Shown here piece after piece: positions 22,611-34,400 of a DNA stretch of 64,000 bases. The DNA lies in contig MU394064.1 in assembly GCA_022578605.1 (NCBI GenBank), positions 186,001-250,000 of the forward strand, written 5' to 3'. A program made the translations under genes and the position numbers. The stretch's first letter is position 1. Every line of letters begins with the position of its first letter. The notes beneath the pieces were generated by a model. It saw only the letters and a list, made by a program, of their open reading frames with translations, had not been told where the DNA came from and did no database searches. The DNA comes from Camillea tinctor. Taxonomy: Eukaryota > Ascomycota > Sordariomycetes > Xylariales > Xylariaceae.

Positions 22611-24372
22611 ATGGACTCGGCCACCACCACGAGCGTCGAGACCTCTACGGCCGATTCCGCGAAACCCATTCGACGCCACGAAGCCACCAACGGATCCGAA
22701 ACGAAGAACAACACCGAATTGGCTCCGCCCGGGGACGGCAACAAGCAGTCTTTAGCCATAAGAAAGTACAGACATATCGCAGCTGTCCATTCCCAGACGA
22801 GACCTTCTACTCTGAGCCACGATGCCGAAGCTCCTCCTAGTTTCCTGGGTTTCCGGAACCTGATGGTGATCGTGCTGGGTACAGTCAAGACCCAAATTCC
22901 CACGCTGATATGCAGGACACTAACCTCGGGCAGTGGTGGGAAACTTGCGACTGGTGATTGAAAACATGCAGAAGGTCGGTGATATGGCTGTCCACGGGTC
23001 CAATGGCAGTTGGCTAGCTTTACTGACAGCGAATGGGTGTAGTATGGCAATCTGATCTGCCTGACCTGCCATGATTTTCGACGCAACGACGTACTGCTCG
23101 GTCTGCTCCTCTATATCCTCGTCCCATGCCATCTTTTCATCGCATACCTGCTCGAGTTGTACGCCGCCAAGCGGGCGAGGACAGCACGGGCGCAATCGAT
23201 TAGCAGAGGCGGGTCGAGTAGCCCGACTGAGGACCAACAAGCCAAGTTCCAATCGCATTGGTTCAGCATACGGAGAGCCCATCTGATCAATGCCACTCTA
23301 GCGCTGGCCGTCAACAGCTGGGTGGTCTATTTCCACATCTACCACCCCTTGATCGGCACCATTACCGAACTCCACGTTATTATTGTCTACATGAAGGTGA
23401 TATCGTATGCCCTTACGAATAGGGACCTGCGGCATGCCTACCTTCATCCTGTCAAGGGCGAGCTGGCTGCCATACCCGATATATACGCCCAGTGCCCTTA
23501 CCCGGAGAATATCACCATGAGCAACCTGACCTACTTCTGGTGGGCCCCGACCCTTGTGTATCAGCCCGTGTATCCTCGAACGGACAAGATCCGGTGGATA
23601 TTTGTCTTGAAACGACTAGGCGAGACTGCTTGTCTCAGCGTCTTCATCTGGTTCTGCAGCGCCCAGTATGCGGCCCCTGTGTTATGGAATTCCCTGGACA
23701 AGATGCATTCGCTGGACCTGGTGTCGATCCTCGAGCGGCTTCTCAAGCTCTCTACTATCTCGCTCATTATCTGGCTGGCCGGCTTCTTCGCGCTCTTCCA
23801 GTCCTCGCTCAACGCCCTGGCCGAGATCATGCGGTTCGGCGACCGCTCGTTCTACGACGACTGGTGGAACTCGGCCGGCCTGGGAGATTACTGGCGCCTG
23901 TGGAACAAGCCCGTCTACCAGTTCATGAAGCGACACATATTCTTGCCGCTCGTGAGCCGAGGCTGGAAGATGAGCAATGCCAGTATCATGGTGTTTCTGG
24001 TATCTGCCATCCTGCACGAGCTCCTCGTCGGCGTCCCGACGAAGAACATCATTGGTCAGTAACTCACTCATCTTCTGCGTTAGAAGCAGTAACTATACAA
24101 ATAGAAAAAGGGAAAGGACTAACTTGAAATGACTTGTAGGCGTCGCGTTCATGGGCATGCTCGTCCAGATCCCGCTGATCTGGATCACGCGGCCGCTCGA
24201 GAAGATGAAGGGCGCCAACAGCCGCCTCGCCGGCAACTGCATCTTCTGGGTGTCCTTCACCGTCCTGGGCCAGCCTTTCGCCGCCCTCGTCTACTTCTAC
24301 GCCTGGCAGGCTAAGTACGGCTCCGTCGCCAAACGCATGGCTATAAACAGCACCGCCGGTCTCGGGAGCTAA
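22611..24372 (+). CDS. MBOAT acyltransferase, DGAT1/sterol acyltransferase type, 4 exons
   Basis: Predicted 517-residue multi-pass ER enzyme that esterifies diacylglycerol (or sterol) with acyl-CoA for lipid droplets. Exons 22611-22878, 22934-22974, 23043-24054 and 24140-24372; all junctions keep frame. Residues after a polar N-terminus read FLGFRNLMVIVLVVGNLRLV across the first junction. The block FYDDWWNSAGLGDYWRLWNK is the conserved MBOAT acyl-acceptor motif, and the His in SAILHELLVG is the expected catalytic residue. The many hydrophobic segments fit 8-9 membrane spans. The N-terminus length and NLRLVIENMQKYG favour DGAT1 over yeast Are1/2, but substrate preference is not certain. Intron 2 (22975-23042) has an unusual donor, GTCGGT, with a good branch site TTACTGAC. 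Confidence 0.92.
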
Positions 24373-25521
24373 CATTTACTTACCTACCTAATCTAATCCA
24401 TTTACCTTTGCTATTGTCATCTTTCCTCTCCCCCCTTTTCTCTTTCCTGTCTCCTACTTTGCTTATAAAAGTCCCACCCCTTCCTTAGGTAGCGGGGGTT
24501 AATGTGTTTTCGGTAAATATATATACTTTTTCTATCTATTTATGTACTGAGTACGGCGTTGTATAATTGAGGGGTTTTTTTATCTTATTCTATATTTTTT
24601 TAAGCGCTACAGATCGGTAGTGAGTATTTCAAGGAAGTGAGCTTCGAAAAAAAAGAAAGAAAGAAAGAAAAGGGGGAGGGGGGGGGGGAGGGGGGAAGTG
24701 TTAGGTACTTGAGCAAGCAGGACTCAAAGTGTGATTTTTTTCTTTTCTTGGTTATACTTTTTTTTCTTCTATTTAATTTAGAGAGGAAGAGAGGAAAAGC
24801 AAAAAAGTGAAATATAGTAAATTCAAAAGATACAAAGGAGTGATCAGACTTACATCCGTTTCCCCCTCCGATTGACACGCAGACGACGTTCACGTAGATA
24901 GATATGTATGTGTCCATGTGTTGTAGCTTATACAAGTCCCGAAAAATGAAACCCCCCCAATATATATATAGGTTTAAAAGCGCGTTCAGCCAATATAACT
25001 CAATGAGCAGTAGACATACTACTTGAGAACTTCCATGAAAAAAAAAAAAAAAAAGCAAATTACCTCACCCCCTTTTTAAACCTACCGTGCCCTATCCTAT
25101 CTTACCTTGAGCCTAACTAGTTACAAACCTCAAAAAAAAAGAGGGAAAACAAAAAGGGAAAACGAAAAAAGAAAAAAAGCCTATGATCTTAGAACCCGAT
25201 CTGGTCTGAATACGAGTCAAAAAATAAAATAAAACGGTATTTGTACAATTTACCCCCTTTTCACCGCCCGCCCCCCTTGAAATCCGTTCTTTATTCCCTT
25301 TCTCTCTGTGTTCTCTCTTCTCGGACTATCCCTCTTCCTCTTGAGTAGAACGAGCTTCTGGCACCCTTTTCCTTTCCTTTGCACCTCATTATCCTTTATA
25401 CCCTCCTTCCCCCATACCCCCTATCCCCTATCCCCTTACCTTCCTTTCCCTATCCCATGCGTCATCTTCCATAACTCCCCCCTCCCCACCCCATATCTTA
25501 CCCTAATTCTCTCCCCTCCTC
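24373..25521. other. gene-free region between convergent genes
   Basis: About 1.1 kb joining the 3' ends of the acyltransferase (+) and the MFS transporter (-). It is made of homopurine and homopyrimidine patches (for example 24646-24696, G/A-rich; 25037-25054, A run; 25370-25530, C/T-rich). No coding signal. Confidence 0.6.
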
Positions 25522-27555
25522 TCATCTCCGCCTCCCAAACCCCCTCCCAAAGTCAATCGCCAGACTAGCCAGCAGCAGCGCTGCGTTAAACGCAGCCATC
25601 ATATAAAACGGCGCGCCGCGGGACGCAGCATCGAACAAATAGCCGCCGAGCTTGGTGAGGAGGAGAATGGCGGCGCCGCCGCACCACGAGTACACGCCGG
25701 CGATGGAGCCCTTGAGGTGGACGCGGGGGATCCTCCTCCCTCCTCCTCTTCTTCTCCCACCGCCGCCGCCGACATTGGTATTAGTGCTGCCATCCTCGTT
25801 ATTCTCGAGTAGGGCCTGCGTTTCCGCTCGATCCTCCTCTACATCCCCTTCCTCTTGAGTATTATCGTCACTTTCCGGTTCTTCTTCCTCCTCACCACCG
25901 GCAACTACCCCTCTTCCCAGGGACCCCAGACTACACACAATCGCCCCGATCTGGCTGACCCCCAACATAGCCGCCACGAGGAAGACGCCAGCCCCGCCTC
26001 CCCGCCCATCCACATTCTTGTATTCGGGGCTCTTGAGCTGGGGGAAGACGGCGTACCCGACGATCCCGAACGCGGCCGCGACCGTGACCCCCCAATTGAC
26101 CTGCTTCCACCACCTCTGCTCCCTACCCCCATCTTCCTCCTCCCTTATTCCCTTCCCCCCACGCCTTGCTACCTTCCCGCTCGCCCAGCCAAACACGGGT
26201 GCGCACAGTAACGCGATCAGCTGCGCGACGCCGCTCAGCATGGAGGCCAGCACGTAGGCGGCGCGGCACTCCTTCTTGAGCTCGGGGGAGGGGTCGTTGG
26301 GCGAGCCCTGGCAGAAGCCGTTGGAGATAAAGTAGGCGTTAACGTAGAGCGGGACGAACAGCGAGATGGCGACGGTGCTAGCGCGCGCGACGAAGCCGCC
26401 CAGATAGCCGAGCGCGATGTCCGGGTCCGTGGCGCCGAGGCGGAGCGACGTGAGCAGGAGGTGACGGTAGGGGAGCGGGGTTGACGATGTTTTCGGTGAT
26501 TGCTCGGTGTACGCTATGGTGCTGGGGTAGGCGGGGTCGTCATCCTCTTCCTCTTCTTCCTCCTGGTGTTGTCGTCCACCGTTGTCCTCGCGCCTCTGCA
26601 GCCCGAAGAGCATGCGCCAGCCTTTATCTTCTTCCCCGCGCAAGCCGCGCAGGCCCAGGAACACGAACACGGCTACGAGCAGCGCGACGATCGCCACGAC
26701 GTAGAAGCTGTCGGTGATGGCGCGCGCGGGCGTCACACCCTCCTTGCGAGAGAACTGCGTCGGCAGCGGGAGGAACAGGGTCAGCGCCACGAGGGCGCCG
26801 CACCCGGTGAACAAGCCCACGTACCCGGCCAGCGTTGACGGCTTCTTGCCCTTATTGATATCATCCCTGTCTGCATCATTGTATTCCGCGTCGCTGTCCC
26901 GCCGGCGCCGGTCCGACGAGAGGCTTCGTGTGAAGCGCTCAGGGGTGATGGTCATGTCGCTCTCGAGGCTGATCGCGATACTCCGCCTGGCATCCTGTTT
27001 CCTCCTCCTCTCGTCCTCGTCCTCGTCCTCATTCTCGTTCCCATCTCCGTCTCGTTGCCGCGCATCGTCCTTATGATGATCATCCGCCGTCAGCACGGGC
27101 AGCGTAGCCGTGACCATGGTAGCCGCAGCAGTAGCGCCGAGCGCGAACACAATGCGCGCAGCGACTAGACCGGGGTATCCGGCCTCGCCAGCGCCGCCGG
27201 GGACCTGGACGAAGGCCCAGAGGCTGAGGGCGATGATGGCGTAGCCTAGGACGGCGACCCAGCGCACACCAAGGCGGTCGCTCAGCAGGCCCCAGGCGGG
27301 GCAGGCGACGAGGGCGACGATCTCATCAACGAAGCCGAGGGTGCCGACGATGTCGCCCACGCCCGACTTGACACCCAGCAGGTCAGTGATGATGAAGGAG
27401 ATGGCGCTGTTGAGAAACACGAGGAAGGATATGCTGAATAGCGAAATGCCGAGCAAGTAGGTGGCCGCTTGTAGGGGCGTGGTTGAAGCACTGAAGGGCA
27501 GGAGATGGTGGGTGATGGTGCTTCTACCGCTACTGTTCCTACGAGAGGGTGCCAT
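25522..27555 (-). CDS. MFS transporter with large acidic loops
   Basis: Intronless, 677 residues from the ATG at 27555 (ACCATGGCA context; the frame continues seven codons upstream without an ATG). The N-terminal half shows the first spans and loop motif A (ACPAWGLLSDRLGVRW). Hydrophobic segments continue (AAATMVTATLPVL, GLFTGCGALVALTLFLPLP, FYVVAIVALLVAVFVFLG), and the C-terminal half holds another set ending in AAILLLTKLGGYLF and MMAAFNAALLLASLAIDFG. About 12 spans are likely. Cytosolic loops are inflated by acidic/basic low-complexity repeats (NENEDEDEDERRRK; EEEEEEDDD; EEEEEPESDDN). It resembles an uncharacterised ascomycete MFS group with a drug:H+ antiporter-like N-half; substrate unknown. 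C-terminal third is very GC-rich. Confidence 0.85.
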   Translation of the reverse strand: MAPSRRNSSGRSTITHHLLPFSASTTPLQAATYLLGISLFSISFLVFLNSAISFIITDLLGVKSGVGDIVGTLGFVDEIVALVACPAWGLLSDRLGVRWVAVLGYAIIALSLWAFVQVPGGAGEAGYPGLVAARIVFALGATAAATMVTATLPVLTADDHHKDDARQRDGDGNENEDEDEDERRRKQDARRSIAISLESDMTITPERFTRSLSSDRRRRDSDAEYNDADRDDINKGKKPSTLAGYVGLFTGCGALVALTLFLPLPTQFSRKEGVTPARAITDSFYVVAIVALLVAVFVFLGLRGLRGEEDKGWRMLFGLQRREDNGGRQHQEEEEEEDDDPAYPSTIAYTEQSPKTSSTPLPYRHLLLTSLRLGATDPDIALGYLGGFVARASTVAISLFVPLYVNAYFISNGFCQGSPNDPSPELKKECRAAYVLASMLSGVAQLIALLCAPVFGWASGKVARRGGKGIREEEDGGREQRWWKQVNWGVTVAAAFGIVGYAVFPQLKSPEYKNVDGRGGGAGVFLVAAMLGVSQIGAIVCSLGSLGRGVVAGGEEEEEPESDDNTQEEGDVEEDRAETQALLENNEDGSTNTNVGGGGGRRRGGGRRIPRVHLKGSIAGVYSWCGGAAILLLTKLGGYLFDAASRGAPFYMMAAFNAALLLASLAIDFGRGFGRRR

Positions 27556-28848
27556 GGTTGTTGCTACATGCACCACGGACGGTGGTAGTAGCAGCGGCTA
27601 TTCGTTCGTTCGTCTGTTCGTCCGTCCGTCCGTCCGTCTGATCTCGCGCTTGTTAAATAGGGGGTTTGAATTGGGTTGAATTGGTTTTCATTTAGTGTCA
27701 TTCGATCGTATTTTACGGAAGTATTATCGGATAGGTAATGGGGAATGTAGATAGTTAACCAATGTATGTAGTAGAGTAGTGGGGAGTCCCTCTCTAAGTG
27801 AGAGAGAGAACCCCGAGGGAGCGAGATGCGCACGCGCAAGGGTTCCGAACTCCGAGAACCAAAATCGATCGTCGTTACATGTAAATCGGTTCACCTCAAA
27901 AAAAAAAAAAAAAAGAAGCACTGTCGATCTTGATCTAGATTCGACCAAAAAAGAGAAAATGAATTCGTATGCTTCACATTTTATTTGTAAAAAGGCAAGA
28001 AAATAGAAGAGAGATGTAAGGGAGAAAGAGAGGGGGGAGTGATACAGAAAGTAACCTATGATGTTATTGTGACATCTCTTATCTAAGCTTAGGTAGCACG
28101 TAGAAAGGGAAGGCAAGTAAGGTTTAGGCCCCCCTCCTTCCATTCCCTAATTAGCTAGTAATACCCAACTACTACCTAAACTCCCTACTACGTCAGGTCA
28201 ATACCTATGTAGGAAGTATACCTATGCTTCCTCTACAAAGCCAGATATACTATCTACAGCTACATTCAATATGCCCCCAACAAGCATATGATAGATAGCA
28301 ACCATTAAACAATTATTTTAAAGAATGAGTGAAAGAAAAAAGTGTATGTTAACACATGCATCAGGTGCTTAACACAATGACTAAAATATCCAAAGGGAAG
28401 AAGAGTAGTGACTATAAAATCATAGACGCATAAAATAGTCCAATAGTTCTGTTTTTCTAAGACAAGATAAAAAAAAATACATCTACCCAAAATAATAATA
28501 ATAATAATAATATCCATCAATCATCTCTAGTTTTCTATTTTGGGTGTGTAGTTTAACTCAAGATCTTGTTTTTTTCTTCTGTTGTTATTTATTCCTCGGT
28601 CAAAAAAAAAAAGCAGGATATTCTTTGTTGATCTCACCATCTTGTCTAAGGAAACAGAAACCTCCCCCATCGTGGATAATTTTCTTGTTTTTAGTAATTT
28701 TAGTTGGTTTTTCATATTTCTTTCTTCTTTACAATGACCATGAACAGTTCTCTGGATGATTTGTCTTCTCTTAAGTGGGTTTCCCTCCCCCTTTTCTTCC
28801 CCCAACGCCTGTAATGATTTTGGATGGTCTATTTCCCAACACCAGTCT
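27556..28848. other. gene-free upstream region of the MFS gene
   Basis: About 1.3 kb. Immediately upstream of the MFS start is a TTCG/TCCG tetranucleotide repeat (27601-27640), which falls in its probable 5' leader. Further on are a CTCTC/GAGAG hairpin near 27789-27810, an A run (27898-27914) and an AAT repeat (28490-28511). No supported gene. Confidence 0.55.
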
Positions 28849-29112
28849 TTACATGATCCCGCGTACAATGCCCGAAGATCTCGCAAACACAAAACAGATA
28901 TACAACACGAGTAGCATAATCGCCACCTCGCTAGGTAGGAATACGAATGCGCCAGCCACCACCATCAACCGCCAGCGAAATTGACTTATTCGCGCGTCCC
29001 AGTCTGTGTCGCGAGAAAAGCCTTGCTGCTTATATGCATCTCGTCTCACGTCCGAGTCTGTGGCTTCTTCATCTATCTCGTCTTCACCTTTACCCTCGTC
29101 CTCGCGCCTCAT
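28849..29112 (-). CDS. hypothetical membrane-segment ORF, in frame after the DnaJ stop
   Basis: An 87-codon ORF (MRREDEGKGEDEIDEEATD..., ATG at 29112) that looks coding: an acidic N-terminal part, then KQQGFSRDTDWDARISQFRW and a hydrophobic stretch of about 35 residues (LMVVAGAFVFLPSEVAIMLL followed by VLYICFVFA), which could be one long span or a hairpin with a central PSE. I do not recognise a family. The frame stays open upstream of its ATG exactly to the TGA that ends the DnaJ/TPR gene (29149-29151), so it may be a separate small gene or a readthrough extension of that protein. Codon choice resembles neighbouring exons rather than intergenic DNA. Confidence 0.45.
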   Translation of the reverse strand: MRREDEGKGEDEIDEEATDSDVRRDAYKQQGFSRDTDWDARISQFRWRLMVVAGAFVFLPSEVAIMLLVLYICFVFARSSGIVRGIM

Positions 29113-29148
29113 ATCGTACTCACCATCCCCAGACTCGGAAGGAAATTG

Positions 29149-31488
29149 TCAACCAAAGTGAAATCCACCCGGGAATCCCTGAGCCCGGGTTCGACCTGAA
29201 AACCCACCACCTGCTCCAAACCCAGGAGCACCCCCGAAGCTCTGCGCACCCCCAAACCCTGCCCCGCCATTCATCATGCTGAACAAAATCTCCGGGTCGA
29301 TACCACCCGCCATGCCACCCCCCATACCACCGCCGAACATGTCCGCGGGGTCAATCAGATCATCTCCACTGTCGTAACGAGCACGCTTCCTACCAAGGTG
29401 TTAGCATTCCACATCTACCTATAACAGTTATTTTATTTTATTTTTATTTTCGGGGATACATACTGAGGATCGCTCAAGGTCTCATAGGCTTCGCCAATAT
29501 CCTTGAAACGTTCAGCCGCAGCCTCGTCATCGCGGTTCTTGTCAGGGTGGTGGATGATAGCGAGTTTACGGTAGGCCTTCTTGATGGCGTTCTCATCGGC
29601 ATCCTTGGACACGCCAAGTATCTTGTAGTAGTCTTTCCGCTGGCTCTTCTTCAGCTCAAGCTCGGCCTTTCGGATTTCCTTGGCGATCGTCCGGTCCTCG
29701 GGGTCTAGCTCCTGGATAGACTTCCATTCCCGCACGGCATCTTCCCACTTCTCGGCCTGACCATACGCGTTGGCCTTCGTCTTCCGTGCCTTCATGTAGT
29801 GGGGGTCGAGGCTTATGGCCCGGTCGCAGTCAGCAACCGCCTCGGCGAACTGCTTCAACTTCAACCGGCACAGCGCTCGGTTTTGTAGCAGCTTAGAGTT
29901 GGTGCCCCGGTTACCAGGGTCTACGTCCAGAGCGGCAGAGTATTTATCGAAGGCCGCTTGCCATCTTCCGGCCTTGTACTCCGTGTTGCCCTCCTCCTTC
30001 ATCCGGTCGAGCTTCTGAACCGTTCTGAGCCACTTGACGGCATCCCGGAAGTCCGGATCACAGCTCAGTGCCTTCCGGAAATGTTGGATGGCCTTGTCAT
30101 TGTCACCCTGAGCATAGAGGGCACGTCCCCGGAGCACTAAGGCTTCCGGGTCTTGACTGTTCTGTCTTAGGAGAGACATGGCCACGTTCTGGGCCTCGCC
30201 TAGCGAGTTGACACCACCCATCTTAAGATACGCATAGCCCCTCATAAGTTGCCATTTACGAGGCTTAGATGTTCCGGGTCCGAGCAGCTTTTCGGCTTGG
30301 TCTAGTGCATGCAGAGCTAGGGAACCACTGGTGCCCCTTTCGATAGCATCCTGGGCAGCCCTGACATGGTGCAGCATCTCCCTAGCCGCATTCATGTCCT
30401 TGGTCGACGGTGCAGGCTGGATGCGACTAAAGGTAGTCATGGCTTCATCAGGTCGTCCTAGGCTAGTGTAAATACGAGCTAGACGAAGGAGGAACTTGGC
30501 ATTGTGCGGATCAAGGTCAACAGCTCGGGAACAGTCATCCAATGCTGCCTCATACTGGTGGTTGGACATGTAGGCGGCGGCACGGTTACTTAGGTAGGTA
30601 GGTGAGTTAGGAACCAGGTTGACAGCTAGGCACAGACAAGGTTAGTTACGAATTCCGAACGGGAACATCGCCTATCAGCTCTTTCTTTCTCTTTCCCTTC
30701 TTAATATATATTTAGGCCTAAGACATACCACGTGTGTAGGAGCTGATGGCATTCGCATAATTCCTCTCCTTGAAAAACTTATTGCCTATAGACTTGAAGT
30801 TTTCAGCTTCGTTCAGGTCGTTCTGTACCGGGCTGGAAGGATTTGACCGGTGAGGGGGCGGAGCAGGACCCTCCTCGTTGGCGGCGGCAGTGGCATTAGG
30901 GGTACTAGGGGCGGCAGCAGCAGCCTTGTTGCCATTCGGCGTGGCATTGATAGGCACAGAAAAAGAAGTCTGCTGCTGAGGAGGTGGTGGTGAGGATGGC
31001 GGGGCAGCATTGGCAGCCGAAGCTGAGGCCGAGTTCTCCTTGTCGACATCCATTTTGTCGAAAGAACTGCGATTGCTCATAGCAGACAAGGCGGAGAGGC
31101 GCTTAATCTCGTCCGGGTGCAGGTTGAGCGGGTGTGTGTCAGGGTCGTGTTTGTCCTGTTTGCTACGTCGTGTGGGATCAACCGAATGCCTGTTAAAAGA
31201 ACGAGAACTCCGCGACTTGGTCTGGTCCCGCGGGGCGTGGGCAGGTGACGCAGGGCGCGCAGCTTTCTTGGTGGGAGAAGATCTCGAAGAGCCCGCAGGC
31301 GACTTGACGGGCGAGGCAGGTTCCGACCGAGAAGGTTGGGAATTCACACCCGAAGCAGAAGTATGGTGTGGTGGAGCGTGATGATTGTGGTGATGGTGAC
31401 TAGAGGAGGAGGAGGAGGAGTCGGGGTTCTCGGCTGACGGAGTCGTTTTCTTAGAAGGTGATTTCTTAGAGGTGAATAAGCCCTTCAT
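29149..31488 (-). CDS. TPR and J-domain co-chaperone (DNAJC7/TPR2-like), 3 exons
   Basis: Predicted 720-residue co-chaperone that would hand clients between Hsp70 and Hsp90. Exons 31488-30729, 30625-29464 and 29389-29149; introns GTATGT...TAG twice, frame kept. The first about 220 residues are disordered (Ser/Pro/Ala/His-rich). TPR repeats start at [20 protein letters not shown] and run to about residue 560 ([40 protein letters not shown]). The J domain ([20 protein letters not shown], about residues 584-641) has an intact HPD in IIHHPDKN, so Hsp70 stimulation is expected. A Gly/Phe/Met-rich tail ends in PGGFHFG. The stop is TGA followed by CAATTT, and the same frame remains open for 99 more codons. 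Confidence 0.93.
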
Positions 31489-34400
31489 TTGGAATGTGAA
31501 AAAAAAAGAATTCTGGTCTAAGCCGTCGGTAAGAGGGAAAAAAAAAAAAAAAAGAAGTTCCCACACACACTAAAGTGCCGCCTCAGCGCCGCCTCTTTTC
31601 TCTGTCGTAACAGCTGGGGATCCTTGCCTGTTGCAGCAGAATGACGGAGGAGTTGAGAGACGTTCTGCTGTTCGGTCTTCTATCTTTTTTCCCTCGCAGC
31701 CTTCATGCAACTTGATAGAAGCAGGAAGAAACTAGAAGAGCTAAAAAAGATAAAATGGTAAAGTGGAATACCCGGGGTTTAGCGTGTTATAATTCTTTTC
31801 CCTTCCTTTTTATTTTATTTTATTTTTGACTTTCCTCCTTCTTTTCTATTCTTTTCCTTTTTTTCTTTTCTTCTTTTCTTGCTTTCTTGTTGGTGCGGAT
31901 GTTGCTTGCTTGTTGGCCACCGCGTTGGTAAGTAACCGGTGAAACTTTTCTCTGGATGGTGAAAAATAGAAAAAAAATAAAATAAAATAAAATAAAAGCT
32001 CTCCGGAGTTCCTGGTGACGTACGAGACAAAAGTATATACTCGAGTTTCAGCCTTGTATTGACTCGTCCTGGTAGACAACAGTCTGGGATTGTCTTGTAA
32101 CCTATAATATTGTTCTGCCTGGTTCTGGGTTGTCTGCAAACAAACGGTTTCAACGGTATTACGCGACAGAGGGACCTGGCGAAACTTCCCTTCCGTTGTT
32201 TAGTCGTGGTTGTGGTTGGGGATCAAGCACGGGGCCCAAGGAGAACAGCGCCAGGTAAGCCTGGGGGGTTAATCTTTTTTTTTTTTTTGAACAACCGTTG
32301 TGCAGAGACAAGGGAGATATAATAAAAAAAAGAAGAAAAGGAAATTGTCCCGCTTCTCTCTTCACTCTTCTTTTCCTTTTGGTATATGAAAAGGAATAAA
32401 AAAGAGAGAGAAGAGTTTGATATGAACAAGTAAGTAAAAGGGGAGAAGAGAAAAAAAAGGGGGGAAGGTTTTGTCCAAAAAAGAAAAAAGTCAGAGCTGT
32501 ATGTACGTATGTAGATGTATGTATGTATGTGGTAGCGGTGGTAGCGGTAGTATTGGTATTGGTGGTATTTGGTGGTTGTGGATGTCTGTCAGATGCGACA
32601 GTAACGAAAAATAATTAAGAGAAAAATGATTTATCAGGCAAGGAGGGGAGAACCTAAACCACTGTTAGATAATAATAAAAAATATTATTAACCATACACA
32701 CACACACAAGCCAACCAAGCCAGCAAATGCACAAAAAAAATAAAAACAAATAGTGATGTACCCTCACTCTTGTGATGAAATGGGACATGAATAAATCATC
32801 AGGCTGGGGATTGGGGGATGTACCTTGTAGGAAATTTTTGTGAAAGTTTGGGAAGGGAACAAAAAAAAAAAAAAAAGAAAAGAAAGAGGCCAGGGTATCG
32901 AGTCCGAGTCATTGATACCTGGCCTGTACGCGGAAATGCACCGTGCTCCCAGGTCGACGGTACCCCCCCTAGTCAGGCAAAAGGCAAAAGGCTCCCCTCG
33001 TCCCTTTTCCCCACCTACACCGTCATGACTACCACCACTAACTGTCCAATATCCAACCTTATCCATTATTTGAAGTTCTTTCCCCAACCAATCGTCACTC
33101 AAAACCAATCTACTTGTGTTTACTTCTTGCTCTTGTCTCTACACTGCATCACCAGCGGCTATCGTTTAATGGTCGTCCAAGTGAAGTCCAGATGTCCAAG
33201 AGAGTCGTATTGGCCAAATTTGAGTCCAGTTTACTCTCTCTTATGATTCCTTTTATTTTCTGTTGTTTCTTTTTTTCTCTCTCTCTGCCTTACTAGGCAT
33301 TATATTATTAATAGTAGTAGTAGTATACCTAATGTAAGTACATAGTAAGTATTACCTATTATCAAAAAAAATTGAGAGGCTGAATCACAATCTTAACCAC
33401 ACAAACCACAACACACGCATTATGACATGCCCATGCCATGCGCTATGCCATGACAGTGCCTGCCTACCTAATGTACGTATATGCCATGCAGTGTGATAAG
33501 TTTGTTTATATATAATATGCATGTAGTGGATTTTGTGCGCCTGTCGTGTCTAAGTGAGTGATCGAATCCTTCTTTTTTTTCTCTATTAGAGCAATGTTGT
33601 AGTTGTATGTATGTATGCACTACTAGTAGACAGTTAATTCTCAAATACCACCTAACAGCCTACCTTCGAAGCGGCCCCGGCGGGAACCATCCTGGCATCC
33701 GAGATGAAATCTCAACAAGGACAAGGCCTCGAAGTTGCGTTCCGAGAGCGGCAGGGCACCTGCAACCTACCTGTTCCCTATTTGTTGTGAAGGTTAGGCT
33801 GGCTGGCTAGCTGGTTAGGTATTGGATACGATACTGTATGTATCAATGTGTACCTTATGTTTATACCTCCTGTGTCTGCTTGGTCTGGTGGGAAAAGCCT
33901 TCGCTTGACTACCACACTAGTGTAAGCTAGTTTGTTGAAGGGTGACAGGAAAGAAGGGATAGGCAGTAAGGAGGAACAGAAGAAACAAAAATGTACATAA
34001 GCGATTCTCGAAGCTTCTGTGGGGGCAGAGGAGTCAAGAAGTGTCAGAAAAGGAAAAGCTTGGACCATATGTCAAAAGACGAAAAAGACGGGGACTCGGA
34101 CAGAACTCGAAGTGATAACTCTGCCAAGACCGTTTAAGTGGAATTGTGTCGACCTTTCTACCTGAGTTCCACATTTTTAAAGAACCTGAGAGGCCACCGA
34201 GGCTGCCGAGCCTACGGGAAGTCGATACCGTAAAACCCCCCCAAGTCTAGTCCAGGCAGCTGAGGTTGGGGAGAAAACCAAAAAGAAAGAGAGAGAGCTA
34301 CACTAGTGTAGTTTTTTACCAGCCAACTGATTGTTTTGAGTACAAAGTACTATGCACTACCTACAACTATGCATTGATATGTAGTGTTATACCACAATTG

